Shown in pieces: positions 9,809-21,530 of a stretch of DNA of 64,000 bases; the first letter of the stretch is position 1, and every line of letters starts with the position of its first letter. A model generated the notes under the pieces. The model was not told where the DNA came from. It made no database searches and saw only the letters and a list, made by a program, of their open reading frames with translations. A program made the translations under genes and the position numbers. Origin of the DNA: Datura wrightii (Eukaryota > Streptophyta > Magnoliopsida > Solanales > Solanaceae); contig JASDFA010000027.1 of assembly GCA_035772735.1 (NCBI GenBank), forward strand, positions 33,090,001 through 33,154,000, in the 5' to 3' direction.

Positions 9809-12800
9809 TGTTACACCCCATAAAAGTTAACGGTTAGTAAGCTTACACGAGGATTTGTGATGAGTAAAGATGGATTCACGCATAGAGGGAAAAACCTCAG
9901 AAGTCGGGTCGAGCGAGGCCAGGCTACATGGGCCAATGCGACGCGCCAGCACCCTGTGTGGGGCGCCAGGGCCACTGGCACAATGGGAGGCGCGACGCAA
10001 AGCTGTTTCAGTGCGTTAGGCGGCGCGGAGTGCCCCCTGCCACCACCCGTGTACTTATCTATAGCCCCTTAATTTATTTTTCCTTCATTGTTATAAACTC
10101 CCACGGCCAGAAAGCAAAGGGCACACAAATTTCTTTGGATTTTCGTACAATTACCTATCAAACGCTGTCCAATCTCAAATTAACTTCAAGTATTAAGTTC
10201 TAAGCCTGCAGGGAGCATTACCACAGAGTTATTTTCTCAAAATTTGCTCGGAAAATCGAAACTCTACTGAGTAGAAGTTGTCAGAATTGCTCCAAAACAA
10301 TTCCTAAATGATCACAGGCTTCAAGTAAGTATTTCTCCATTCTAAACTCTTGGGTAAATCATAGGTTTTCGACCGTATTTTACGTAGTTGAATTATAGTT
10401 GATATTAGTATTAAAATTTATCATTTAAAGCCGAATTTGGTATTGAAATTCGTCTCTTTCTCCCAGTATAATGGTTACAACTGAAAAGAGCTGACGAATA
10501 CAAGTTGAAACTTGTCAGTTATTCAGGAAATGACAGTCGAGGTATGTAAGGCTTATCCCTCGACAAGTTATTCTCGTCGTATAGTGCTACGACTTATGTT
10601 CTTGAATGGAAATAATGGTCCCATATGCTGCAGATAGTTGCTACCAGTAGATTGTGATTAGACATGTTGCAGTTAGCTGTTGCTGGTATATAAAGATCAG
10701 ATATGCTGTGATTAGCTCATATAAGTAGATTATGGTTATATTTGTTGTGGTTAGCTGCTAGAAAACGTATATAGCTTATATCACAGTATCCCTCATCGGG
10801 AAAGAACATGTTAAGTGTGATACGCGCTAGAAGTGTTATAGAAACTCTTCTATTCTCCAGTTCATTGTATTAGTAGAATTGTATGTTTTATTGCCAGGTC
10901 TAGACCTTAGAAGCTCCTGAATAGTTATTGGGCCTGAGTTAGTAAGTTGAACAGCATAAGCACAGCTAGGCGATTTAACTACCAGTTTGGCGTCTGTATT
11001 GTCAGGAAAGCATGCCTAGAGACCATTGGCGTACTCTCATGCCCCAGGGCCAGAAATTTAGAGAGGAAGGCCATACTTTAGAGTCAGCAGCCTAGGGTTG
11101 TCTAGTGAACTGAGTGACAGTCTGCCATCTAATTAGCTAGTATCAGTGATTGTCAGTCCCAGTTGACTTAGCATTCGTCATACAGGTCGCCTAGGAAGCC
11201 AGCCCAATCATCCAGGTCAAATAGATCCGTGGGTACCCTAAGGAAAGGGACCTTATCAGAAGTTAGAGGCAGGGCCAGTGCCCCAGCCGATTCTTATAAG
11301 ATACTCAGGTACAGATTGCCAAGAGTGGCAAGTCTATATAAACTTATTCATAAGGTTAGGAATCGTCTAGAAAAGTCATATAAGATCTGAGCAGACCAAG
11401 ATAAGGTCTAAGGGACTAGCACCATGTTAGTACAGTACTACCCACAGGCTAAGAATGTCGGTAGGCTGCCTGTGGAGGATTAAGGGCCAATTGCTCAAAA
11501 GCATGTTCGGTCAGTAACAACCCTACATTCGTTCTAAGTAAAGAAACTAAGTAATTAGTCATCTGTGACCCCACAGTTGTTTATGAGTTATAGTTTTCCG
11601 GGAAAGACATCAAAGTTATGTTAGGCCACTCCAGATCTCGCCCTATCCATTCTAGACCATTAGAGAACATGATTGCTACTAGGATCCTCTGATCAGATAC
11701 AGGTACATGGGGGTGCCTGCTAGTAGCCTTATAGACTGTTCTAAGGGGTGAAAAGTGGTAGCATTAGGCCCAGAAGGCCATATACACCTTTTGAGTGGCT
11801 AGATTAAGACTTCAGTATAGCACCTCGAGTGGAGTTGCCCTCACTCAGGAGCCTTCTATGACCACCCCAGGGTTACTAGCTGTGTCATCGCCCATGAGGG
11901 GCTTTATGACGTTGCTCCAAGGAGCGGTATGCCGTCCGCGAGGGACGAAGATGAGGTCCGAGGACCTTATACAATCCATTCTGTGGCTGAACTATATTTA
12001 TGCTATGTTGGCACCAGAACCCCGACGAGCTTGGTGCCCGAGGTGCAGTTATTAGGACTCTACCAGACTCAGACACAGCTATGGATCAGGAGCCAAGCAG
12101 GCTCAGTTATAGACCCAGGGGGACAGGTAGGTTGGCTACAGCACCAGTAGAGTCATAGAAACTTGGATAGGGGTATATAGATCAAGGTGTACTTCCCCGG
12201 GCTTATGGGGCTTATGGGGGTCCCGTTGGTTATTTCTGTGTTGCTTGTACCTTCCAGGCTTATGGGGGCTAGGTTAGGTTCTTATTTGTATTCTTGTTTG
12301 CTAGCTATAGCTTATGAATATATGATTGTACATTCATAGCTCACATACCTGAAGTGATTTTCTAGACACAGATCACGAATAAGCTAGCTTACAGGTTAAT
12401 CTTTCTGCCCCTTCTCTCTATTTACTTTCAGTCTTTAACAACTTATTTATTGCCTTACATATTCGGTACATATTGTATTGACTCCCATCCCCAGGCACTG
12501 CATTACTTTCCTGCAAGTTTAGATAGAAAGAGTTCAGGCTTTTTAGTAGCAGCAATTCAGAGTCAGAAGTTTGTCCAGCTCCCTTCGTTCGGAGTTTCCA
12601 GGTTGCAGAGGTTACAATTTTTCATTTGTATAGCTTTTGGGGTAGGCCGGGGCACTATCCCGACCACTATTTGTATTCTTAGAGGCTTTCAGACTACAGT
12701 CATTGGTTAGTTGATTGTTGTTGGCCGTGTGAGGCCTAAATTATCTATGTTTCGTGTGTCGGCCGTGTGGGGCCTAATATAGTAGATTATTCTCATTTCT

Positions 12801-13057
12801 GTTATAACTAGATAGCATGGTGGTCTATGTTGGCCTGTATAGTATACCTTTTGTTGCCTGTTGTTGGTTAGATGTTTTATTTACAGGTGGCTATATGGCC
12901 TTGTCGGCCGGAGACTGTGTTTACAGTCGAGATATAGCTCATTGTTTTCTTGAATTCGGTTGCAGGCATGCACCAGACGTGCATAAGCCCAGCTAGGTCA
13001 GTCAGATCCTAGTGTGGCACTAGGTGCCAGTCATGCTTCGCAAGGTGGGGTGTGACA
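9809..13057 (+). repeat. 5' LTR of element T (about 3.25 kb)
   Basis: TGTTACACCCC start and GGGGTGTGACA end, followed by PBS. A GC-rich stretch with several GCGCCAG motifs (9935-10040) precedes the promoter region at about 10060 (CTATAGCCCC; the second copy has TATATATAGCCCC). The last 900 bases are homologous, on the opposite strand, to 49451 onward, 58754 onward and 61109 onward. ORFs inside show no family similarity. Confidence 0.85.
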
Positions 13058-15834
13058 AACTTGGTATCAGAGTAGGTCGTATCCTATGGAGTCTACAAGC
13101 CGTGTCTAGTAGAGTCTTATTTATAAATGTGTTGTGCACCACATTCTATAAATAGGAGGCTACGAAGAATGATAGTATGGTTACCCCTCTTTCTTCTCAG
13201 ATCGTGCTATAGAGCGGAGTTGTATAGGGTTGAGCCCCTAATCTTTCATTGTTATGTCTATCTAGAATAGCATTCAATATAAGATACACTCCAGCCAGTC
13301 GTAAGATGACTACAGTAGCAGGAGGAGGTACCAGTGAAGTACCACAATTGGGACACGGTTAGCCTAAGGGCGGAAGCAGACGTCTTTTACATTTCCCCAT
13401 CATCCTCCCGAGGCACCGGGAACTTTCTAAGGCAACAAATATGTCCGCGTCATCCCCGATTCCTTCTTTGGATTCACAATAGTACCTCAGAATAGTATAT
13501 ATATGAGTTGGCTTATCTACTAGATATGTAGAATTAGACAGGGGCAAGAGTTAAGGTTGGACCACCTAAAACATAGAAAGGATCACGCAAGGTTTGTACC
13601 CTCATCCTTTAGAATTGTTGTAATTCGCGCCCTAGCCCTGGTATAGAATGATAAGGTTACCTCCCAGTTTATTCTTTCGGTACAACAGAAAGCGAAGGTA
13701 GCAATGCCACATGCCCGGAATAAAGAGTAAATGAAGGCCAGAATTGTTGACTTCGAGAAAGGTTAGAAAGTGGTTAAGACCCCTAGTGTTGACAAAGTTA
13801 TCTAAACCCTCACAGTAAGTAAACCAGGAGGGCGGGCATGGTTGCCAGCAACACTTAAGTGCATGTGAGAGGGTCCATCAGTGACAAACCCCCAACAATA
13901 GTAAAGTTCAGGTAAAAAATAGGCCAATTTTGATGCATCATGGTAATGACGGTAGAACATATCTGCAAGATAATGGTTATGGCTTTAGTTTGTGATATCG
14001 AAGGACGGAGAGATCATATAAACAAAGTGGGACCGAGTGTGGGTCAAAAGGAATGCAGGTCGGTAGATTTGGTTTGTAAGATCTTTGACAGTATGAGACA
14101 GAAGGCACGAACCCCAGAGTTCAGTCTAAGGGAGCAAGGGGAAGGGCACAATACTTAGCTCGGGGGGTGGGGGGGGGAATGAATCACCCCCAGGTTAAAA
14201 GTAAATTGACAGGGCATAGGACTACCGCTGAATATTGAGAAGTAAGCATTGGGTTGACAGTTAAGAGATAGTGAGATTTTAACCTAGAATGCTACAATAT
14301 CACCACCAGTTGTGGAGGTAAAGGAGTGCCGACACAGAAACTCTAACCTAATACAGCCTAGAGACAAGGTCTAGTAGGAAGTTATTGGCCCTCAAAATAG
14401 CAAGGGGCGGAGTCGTAAAGACCTAAAGGTTGACTCTGCATTCCAAAGATGGCAGAACTTCGTTAACAGATTATAACCAAGGTGCACCATGTCCGTTACT
14501 CCTTCCACCCAGAGTATAATGAAAACACATCAGGTCGTAAAGAGAGACCTACTGATGGTATGGGAAGAGGGAAGATATCATTGAGTTGTAATGCAGAGCT
14601 CCAATGACCAGCCAAGGAAAGCTGGACAGCAGGAACCGAGCAAACTAATTCAGGAGATAGCCGTGCTGGTAGGAGAGTGGATAGCATGAATGCAGTTATA
14701 AGGTTATCTTGTACCAGGGGTAAATTGACCTAATTTGAGTCGGTATAGGGGGGCTAACGAGATCAACTCATGTCTCAACAAATAGAATCATGTTTCAATG
14801 AAAGAGTATGCCAAGTTAAATGTTTAAGAAGTAGTCGGGTCACGTGAAACCTCAATATCTAATAAAATCTAATCGAGAGGCACAACTCCTAGCTAGGTTC
14901 TGGGAAACTGTTAGAAAAAACTGGAGCGCACACTAATATAAGTATGGCTTTTTTTCTCCAAGAAAATAGCCAAGCAGAGCATACGAGTCAAATGTCCGGA
15001 GACCTGTTATGGGTAGAAATATAGGTCCCCTATATGATGACCTAAAGCAGATAAATTATGGGTAGTTGAGCTGGCATATTAATACATAAATCAAATAAAG
15101 AAAGCTAAACCTTTCAGGAAAGATATAGTGGAAGCTCAGGGTTATCGTATAGTGTAGGGAGTTAAAGATTGAAGCAGCACTTGGGTATTCCTGGAAACTC
15201 TACCAAGGAAGGGCGTCATAGAATCTGAAAGAAAAGAAAGCCCATTCCTAGACTCACTAAACCATACTAAATCCTTCGAGAGCTTGGCCAAGTGGCCTAT
15301 GAGATAGAGTTACCTTCGGGTTAGGATTTGTTCATTAATATTATGCAAGTGCATAGGAGATTTTCTCTTAGGTTGATCCAATTGGAAATATTCAGGCTAC
15401 TAAAAAGTTACCTTAAGGGGACTACAATGATTGTACTAGATGGACAAGGACATAAGGGGCCATTTTTAGGAATAATAGTTGCAGTCTACTAAGATTTTAT
15501 GGAGGAACAGAAATAAAGACGAGATGACCTAGGAAGTTGAAGATGATATGAAATGTAAATATCTTCATCTGTTCCAGGATTGATCCAAATTATGTAGTTA
15601 AGGTAAGGTTGTTGTTCAGTTGTTATTTTACTGCTTATCCTATTAGTATTATTGTTTAGCTACCCCTTGTTATTGTGTAATGGTTGTTATAGCGTCCTGT
15701 GAGGCGCATGTATTGGACTTTTCTGCATTTCAGGTTTTTGGATAGTCCACATTACAGAGGAGATTCTGCCAAAATTTCTCTAAATCTTGGGTAAAAGAGT
15801 TAACTCCTTTAAGCTTAAGAATGACATTCGAGGA
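13058..15834 (+). pseudogene. Degraded internal region of element T
   Basis: Only 2.8 kb, with no long reading frame. It begins with the PBS and a leader typical of Tekay-like elements (GTGTTGTGCACCACAT, AGGAGGCTACGAAG). Near 15290-15370 the frame reads LGQVAYEIELPS and, after a break, a piece resembling the CIGD segment. These correspond to the integrase C-terminal/chromodomain junction of chromoviruses. I could not identify gag, RT or RNase H; most of pol has been deleted or has decayed. The end, ATGACATTCGAGGA, abuts the 3' LTR. Confidence 0.6.
13062..13073 (+). other. Primer-binding site, initiator tRNA-Met type (element T)
   Basis: TGGTATCAGAGT four bases after the LTR end; the canonical site is TGGTATCAGAGC, complementary to initiator tRNA-Met. 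Confidence 0.85.
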
Positions 15835-16244
15835 TGTTACACCCATAAAAGTTAACAATTAGAAAGCATACACGTGGATTTGTGATGAGTAAAGAGGGCT
15901 TCACGCGTAGGGGGAAAAACCTTGGAAGTTAGGTCGAGCGAGGCCGGGTTGCACGGGCCAGCGCAATGCGCCAGCACCCTGGACAACGCGGCGCACCAGG
16001 GCCACTAGCATAATGGGAGGCGCGACACATAGCTGTTTCAGCGCGTTGGGCAGCGTGTGGCGCCCTCTGCCACCGCCCATGTACCTATATATAGCCCCTT
16101 AGTTTAATTTTCCTTCATTGTTATAAACTCCCATGACCAGAAAGCAAAGGACACACAGATTTCTTTGGATTTTCGTCAGATTACCCTATAAAATGCCGTC
16201 CAATCTCAAATTAACTTCAGGTATTGAGTTCTAAGCCAGTGATG
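15835..16244 (+). repeat. 3' LTR of element T, first part
   Basis: Repeats 9809-10210, including TGTTACACCC, AGTTAAC, the GC-rich GCGCCAGCACC block and CTTCATTGTTATAAACTCCC. It stops after GTTCTAAGCC, where the LTR of element A begins. Confidence 0.85.
16086..16093 (+). promoter_or_regulatory. TATA box in the 3' LTR of T
   Basis: TATATATA followed by GCCCC, just downstream of the GC-rich block; the solo LTR S1 has TATATAAGCCCC in the equivalent place on the minus strand. Inferred promoter. Confidence 0.5.
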
Positions 16245-17815
16245 TGTTGTGGAATTACAGCACTTTTGACGCTCAAAACTTAAGAAAATAGCATGGACTT
16301 AAGTATGTTTATATGGATATGAGGTACTGTTCTTGTGTTTTCAGGTAAACCTAGGTGTTGGAGCAAGATTGTGCAAAAGAAGCTTAAAAGAGAAAAAAAT
16401 GAGCCAAGATGACAGTCTCAGTACGAGTCGTACATTGATGGTACGAATCGTACTAAGACTCGTGAAAATATTCAGAAGGATGAGCTGAGAAAGATGCAAT
16501 CCATGACTCACAGTACGAGCTGTATGATCATGATACGAGATGTAATTTCAAGTCGTGGAAAGACTCAAAGAAATTTCACAAAGGCTGACTCTAGATATGG
16601 AAGACTACTGTACGAGTCATGAAGGCAAGGTACGAGTTGTACCAAGACACTCGTGACAAACTTCAGAAAAATTCATAGTCTTCAGATTCAAATCACGAAA
16701 GCTCAGTTCGACTTGTAGGAAGTTGGTAGTCGTACCAAGGACCAACACTTAGCTGGATTTCAGCAAGATAAAGACCTATGGATAGCAGGTACAACCCGTA
16801 CAAGCCTACTACTGGTCCTGGCTCGAGCGGCAACAGATATGGAAGTTTACCCTGTTAGCCTAGGAAAAGGGATTTTATGTTTGTATAAATACGTTTTATG
16901 TTTTATTTTCATAAGGGAGTCAACTAGAAGTAATTAGGAGTGATTATAACTGATTAGCAACGAAATTAAGGAGATATAGACGTGAGAATTGAGTTGTTCA
17001 ACTTGTGATCAACCTTTTCTTGATCTTCATATTGTTCTTGAGGATTTTGCTGATTAATTCGGGGAAGTTTTTCTCTCAATTATTATTGTAAGTATTGATT
17101 TTTGTCTTTAGTTATGCAAACAAATCACATCCTTGCAACTATGAGAGGCTAAAACCTAATAGCTAGGATTGTGGGAACCATGGTGGATTAACAAACTAGG
17201 GTTAGCACAAAGTGATTCAAAATAAATGCAAAACACTTGTATTGTATTCTCTTCATACTTTAATGTTTATTAACGGTGTACAATGTTAGGACTTGCCTGA
17301 ATTCTTTACTTGATTGAGCCTAGAGAGGTAGAGATTAGGAAAAGAGAATCACAACAAAGATTTGATCTTGATGATCATTGTATTAACTTGAGCTGTGGTC
17401 GTAAGATAGTTATATTTGGGACAAATTGATAACGGTTAGTTTACAATAGCTCATGAGACCTGACCCGGTGATTGAGTATAGTCATCCAATAGGGACAAAC
17501 CACTTGTTTGGATGAACCCTAGTTATCAGTCCTACAAGCAAAGCATTGGAATTGATCACTTGTGTATACTCGAATCAGTTATGAACCCATGGGGTTTTAA
17601 ATCTTGATTTTACAACACAATTCTAATCATTGTTTTTTAGTTATTATTCTCTTTAAAACCTCCCACTTTGGAGTAACTACCAAACAAAGTTCACTTACCG
17701 GTAGTAGTTTAGTTCTTCCATATTCCCTGTGGGATCAACTCCAATCTCTTGTTGGGTTCTTTATTGACAACATCCCCTTCATACTTCGGTAGGAAGTATG
17801 GTTTGAGCATTATCA
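16245..17815 (+). repeat. 5' LTR of element A
   Basis: TGTTGTGGAATTACAGCACT start; end GAGCATTATCA before the PBS. Bases 16390-16820 are dense in GTACGAGTCGTAC-like palindromes and half-sites, followed by TATAAATA at 16884. The relic at 2069-2696 (minus) is the same family. Confidence 0.85.
16884..16891 (+). promoter_or_regulatory. TATA box of LTR A
   Basis: TATAAATA about 65 bases downstream of the last CGAGTCG-like motif of the U3 array. Inferred promoter. Confidence 0.5.
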
Positions 17816-17820
17816 AAAAG

Positions 17821-17837
17821 TGGCGTCATTGCCAGGG
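17821..17837 (+). other. Primer-binding site, tRNA-Asp-like, mutated (element A)
   Basis: TGGCGTCATTGCCAGGG, compared with TGGCGCCGTTGCCGGGG expected for tRNA-Asp; three mismatches. Five bases after the LTR end. Confidence 0.75.
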
Positions 17838-17935
17838 AATACGTCTAAGACTAGAGTATTTGCTTGTATTTAACTTTTTGGTAGATATTTCCTTAATTAT
17901 GTTTTCTTTTTGTTTTTGATACCCACAGGGTAAAT

Positions 17936-20399
17936 GCCAAGAACTCAGAGTAGTGGAGATCCCCTATTCCATTGAACCCAGAAATTGAATGAACACTACA
18001 CAGATTGCAAAACCAGGAACAAAGAGATGCCTGCATAGCTGAAGAAGCTAGGCAAGATGAGATAGCTCGGCAAGTTGCACTACAGGATGCGGAAGATGTC
18101 AGAGAAGAGGTAGTGAATGCTGGTCGACATGGGAGGGGCAACAGAGGTTACAAACATGCCCCTCAGTTCTTTGATGATGAGGACCCAGACATTGATGAAG
18201 TTGGGTCGACTGGAGCAATTGTGCCACCACCATTGCCTGCGGGGGCCAAGTTCGACATCACGAGCACCGTGATTCAATTGCTAAACATGAAAGAGGTGTT
18301 CAGTGGTCATGTATCGGATGAAGCCAACCTGCACTTGATGAACTTCGTATGAATATGCAAGGCATACAGGTTTCCCGGAGTTAGCCAGGATGCCATACGA
18401 CTCATACTTTTCTCCTTATCTCTATCAAGGGAAGCCACTTTATGGTTATTGGAGTTTCCCAATGACTCCATAACCAATTGGAGGGAGCTCAAACAGGCCT
18501 TCTTGGAGAGATTCTTTCCCCCCTCTAGAATGTTGCAGCTAAAAGACGAGATCTACAACTTTCGAAAAATTAAGATAGAGGCACTTCATGAAACCTGGTT
18601 GAGGTTCAAAAAGAAGTTGACAAAGTGCTCAAACTAAAAGAACCCAGATGACAGTTTGTTGGAAATCTTTTACAGGTCTTTGAATAATAACACAAAAGCT
18701 ATAGCAGACACGGTGGCAGAGGGAGTATTGATGAGTCACACCTGGCATCTAGCTGCTACTATCCTTGATAGGGTGACTAAGACACACAAGGCATAGCATA
18801 CGAGGGAGGCTGATGCAGTGGTCGGTACATATGTTGTTGATTTGACTACAGACCAAAGAAGGAAAGAAGAAGAATGCAACTAGGAGTTGGCTTATATGCG
18901 CACATCATTGGACTTTCTAACGAAGCATTATTAGAGATGGAGCCAAAAAGGTAAACATAGTGGGAACTCAAGGAATGGAGCAAGGAGCTGATCACTCCGA
19001 TTCTGGGGAAGAGGAAGAATTCCTGGATAGCCAAGTGGCAAGTTTCCGAGCCAACGCCAAGCATCTGGACAAGACAATTGGCGCCAAGGTTCTGGAAACC
19101 AAGGTCAAAACCAATATAGAGACAACTACAACAGAAACGGGTTCATAGACAGGAGCGGAGGTCGTGAGTGCAAAGGTGAATGGAGAAGAAATGATGGATA
19201 CCGCAATGACCGAGCTAGAATTTATATGCCTCCCAATGCATAAGAGGCGGAGGCTAGGTAATCAAAGCTGGAGAGCCTGATGGATGAGATGCTGAAGAAG
19301 GTGAGGTCCACTGATGAGAAATTAAAGGAAATCCGAAGTGACTTATCGAGTATGGGTTAGAAAGTGGAGTCTCATACTACAGCCATCAAGAAGATCGAAC
19401 ATCAACTTGGGAAACTGTCAGCATCAATGGACCCTAGACAAAAGGGCACACTACCTAAAAACACCTTCAAAACGTAAAGAATGATGGTCATTGCATGGAG
19501 GTGATGACTAGGAGTGGTAAGACCATAGTTGACCCCCATTTTCTGATTGTAGTTGAACATATGAAAGTAAGCATAATAGAGGAGAATGAGAAGAGTGTTG
19601 AGACAGAGGGCGCTGAGCATGCTGAGGCCCCAAGAGGTGAAGAAGAACCTGACGTTGACTAAGGAGAAACACAAATCTACAAAGTTATCCTGTGACCACT
19701 GCCACCATTCCCTCAAAGGATGAAGAAAAAGGTAGAAAATGATAAATTCCCGAAATTCCTTTCAATGCTTAAACAGTTATCTATGAACATACCATTGGTT
19801 GAGGCATTGGAACGAATGTTGGGATATGCAAAGTTTATGAAGGACTTGGTGACTAAGAAGAGATCTATGAGCTATGAGATGATTGACAATGTACATCGCT
19901 GTAGTTCCATAGATACAAGGGTCCTGGCTCAAAAGAAGAAAGACTCAGGTGCTTTCACTATATCGTGCACAATTGGCAATGTCGAGTTCACAAGGGCACT
20001 TTGCATTCTGGGAGCAAGCATCAATTTGATGCCCCTGGCAGTGTTCAAGAAATTGGCTTAGGAGCCCCCACACCAACCATTATGCGGCTACTGATGGCTC
20101 ATAGAACTGTTAAAAAGCCAATGAGGATCCTATTCGATGTGTTTGTCAAGGTAGACAAATTTATATTCCTAGCAGACTTTGTGTTTTTGGATTGCGAGGT
20201 TGATTATGAGGTCCCCATTATTTTAGGGCGACCATTCCTTGCAACTGGGAGGGCCCTAGTAGATGTGGAGGCTGGCCTGATGAGGTTCATACTAAACAAA
20301 GAGGTCACTTTCAACATCTTCCAGACAATGCAGCAACCCAAGGAATTCAGCGTAGTCTCAGCACTAGAGGATGGATATGAGTCACTTGATGAATTTTGA
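17936..20399 (+). pseudogene. gag: Athila-like gag-protease polyprotein, broken
   Basis: ATG at 17936 (MPRTQSSGD), then a frameshift into the long gag frame (18005-18352: N-terminal helix rich in Glu/Gln/Ala, then FDITSTVIQLL). Next come LWLLEFPNDSITNWRELKQAF near 18440 and FLERFFPPSRM near 18505. After several stops, the gag C-terminal part contains QLGKLSASMDPRQKGTLP near 19405. The protease segment runs 19720-20399 in two frames with a shift near 20058. It keeps LGASINLMPL and IILGRPFLATGRALVDVEAG, but the catalytic Asp of the expected DLGAS is Ile (CILGAS). The protease would be inactive even if the frames were restored. The protease end is the last coding trace; pol is missing. Confidence 0.85.
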
Positions 20400-20975
20400 G
20401 TAGCCTAGAGACTTGCTTCGTGCCGCGATGTTAAATCAGGCACTTTTTGGGAGGCAACCCAAGTGGTGGCTTGGTGAAGTCTAAGTAATCGTGCCACCTG
20501 CATCGTGATGCGACGTTAAATCAAGCGCTTCTTGGGAGGCAACCCAAGTTATTTAACTGATGTGTGCTCAGGTGTGCAGAGAAAATAAAAACTGGAGGCA
20601 GAAAAACTACTGAAAAAGCAATTGCTACGGCTCTCTGTACAACTCGTGACAGCCTTGTACGAGCCATAACAGGAGGCGTGGTGAGGTTCAGAAAAGAAAT
20701 TCAAAGAAATGACCTACGAGTCACCATACGAACCGTACCTACATGGTACAAGTCGTAGGATGTACTCATAGGTCCCCAGGTAAGTTCTTAATTTTCTAAA
20801 GCACGGGTCAAGGGGACGAGTCGTGGGTACTTCCTACGACTCGTCGTACGAGTTATGATGAGTCAAAAACATCAATATTACAAGATTTGGCCCAGATTTT
20901 TTTAAATCTGCCCTTTACATATTTAAATCCCATACCTAACTGACCCTTCTCCCACGCAAACAACACACAACCCAT
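20400..20975 (+). other. 3' non-coding region of A with two TTGGGAGGCAACCCAA motifs
   Basis: Two diverged direct copies of an approximately 45-base unit (about 20420-20466 and 20500-20552) of form GACGTTAAATCAAGCGCTT...TTGGGAGGCAACCCAA. The core can form a TTGGG/CCCAA hairpin. The unit is widespread downstream of pol in Athila-type elements. The remainder to 20975 carries CGAGTCGTGG-like motifs similar to those in the LTR but no coding signal. Confidence 0.65.
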
Positions 20976-21489
20976 TGTCGCGCCCCATTTTTCCTCGCGG
21001 AAAGTGGGATTCGACAAGTGATGGCTCTTAAGGGTTTATTAAGTTGAAGAGTCGCCACCTTGCGATTTGAGGTGCGTTAGGGTACCGTACTAACCTAAGA
21101 GTTTGTTATACTAGCCTAGGTCACCAGAGTCAGGTAAGGGTTCAAGTTACCTCGAAAGGAAGGTGTTAGGCACCTTTCAAGGTCCACAAATGTGGGTCCC
21201 TTCCGGATTCATTATTATGTGGGGAAAATTATCTAAGTGAACAAATAAAATTGATTTTAGCTTATATTATAATAATTAAACTAAATAATTAAAGACAAGC
21301 GAGAAGGAAGAAATTTAGGCAAAATAAAACCTAAAATTAGTTCATCTTATTTTATTTTTGTTTAACAATAAATACAAAAATTATGGCAAACGAAGCAAGT
21401 AAAAATAAAACGGGACAAATTATCGAAATACACATAACATAACAACCAAATAAATAATTATTTTAATTATGGGGTCGAACCTCATAGAG

Positions 21490-21530
21490 GCGCCTACGTA
21501 TCCCTTAAGGGAATCAGGCCGAACGTAGTT
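21490..21530 (-). repeat. Nested-hairpin motif, copy 1 (O LTR)
   Basis: Outer arms CTACGT (21494-21499) and ACGTAG (21523-21528); inner palindrome TCCCTTAAGGGA (21501-21512); then ATCAGGCC. Confidence 0.75.

Larger units (their letters stand above)
16245..20975 (+). mobile_element. Athila-like gag-protease element A (3' end lost)
   Basis: LTR 16245-17815, tRNA-Asp-like PBS at 17821, gag-protease 17936-20399 and a 3' non-coding part to 20975, where the Ogre-like LTR begins. RT, RNase H and integrase are absent: the protease end is followed within 30 bases by the TTGGGAGGCAACCCAA motif that in Athila elements lies after pol. No 3' LTR is found; it was probably lost with the deletion that ends near 31050. 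Confidence 0.8.

Noticed and set aside
9857..12710. Multiple ORFs of 62-91 codons
   Set aside because: All inside the T LTR, broken or shifted in the second LTR copy, and without known domains.
18005..18352. A 115-codon ORF that looks like a host gene
   Set aside because: Flanking PBS, gag motifs and the following protease show it is the N-terminal Athila gag.
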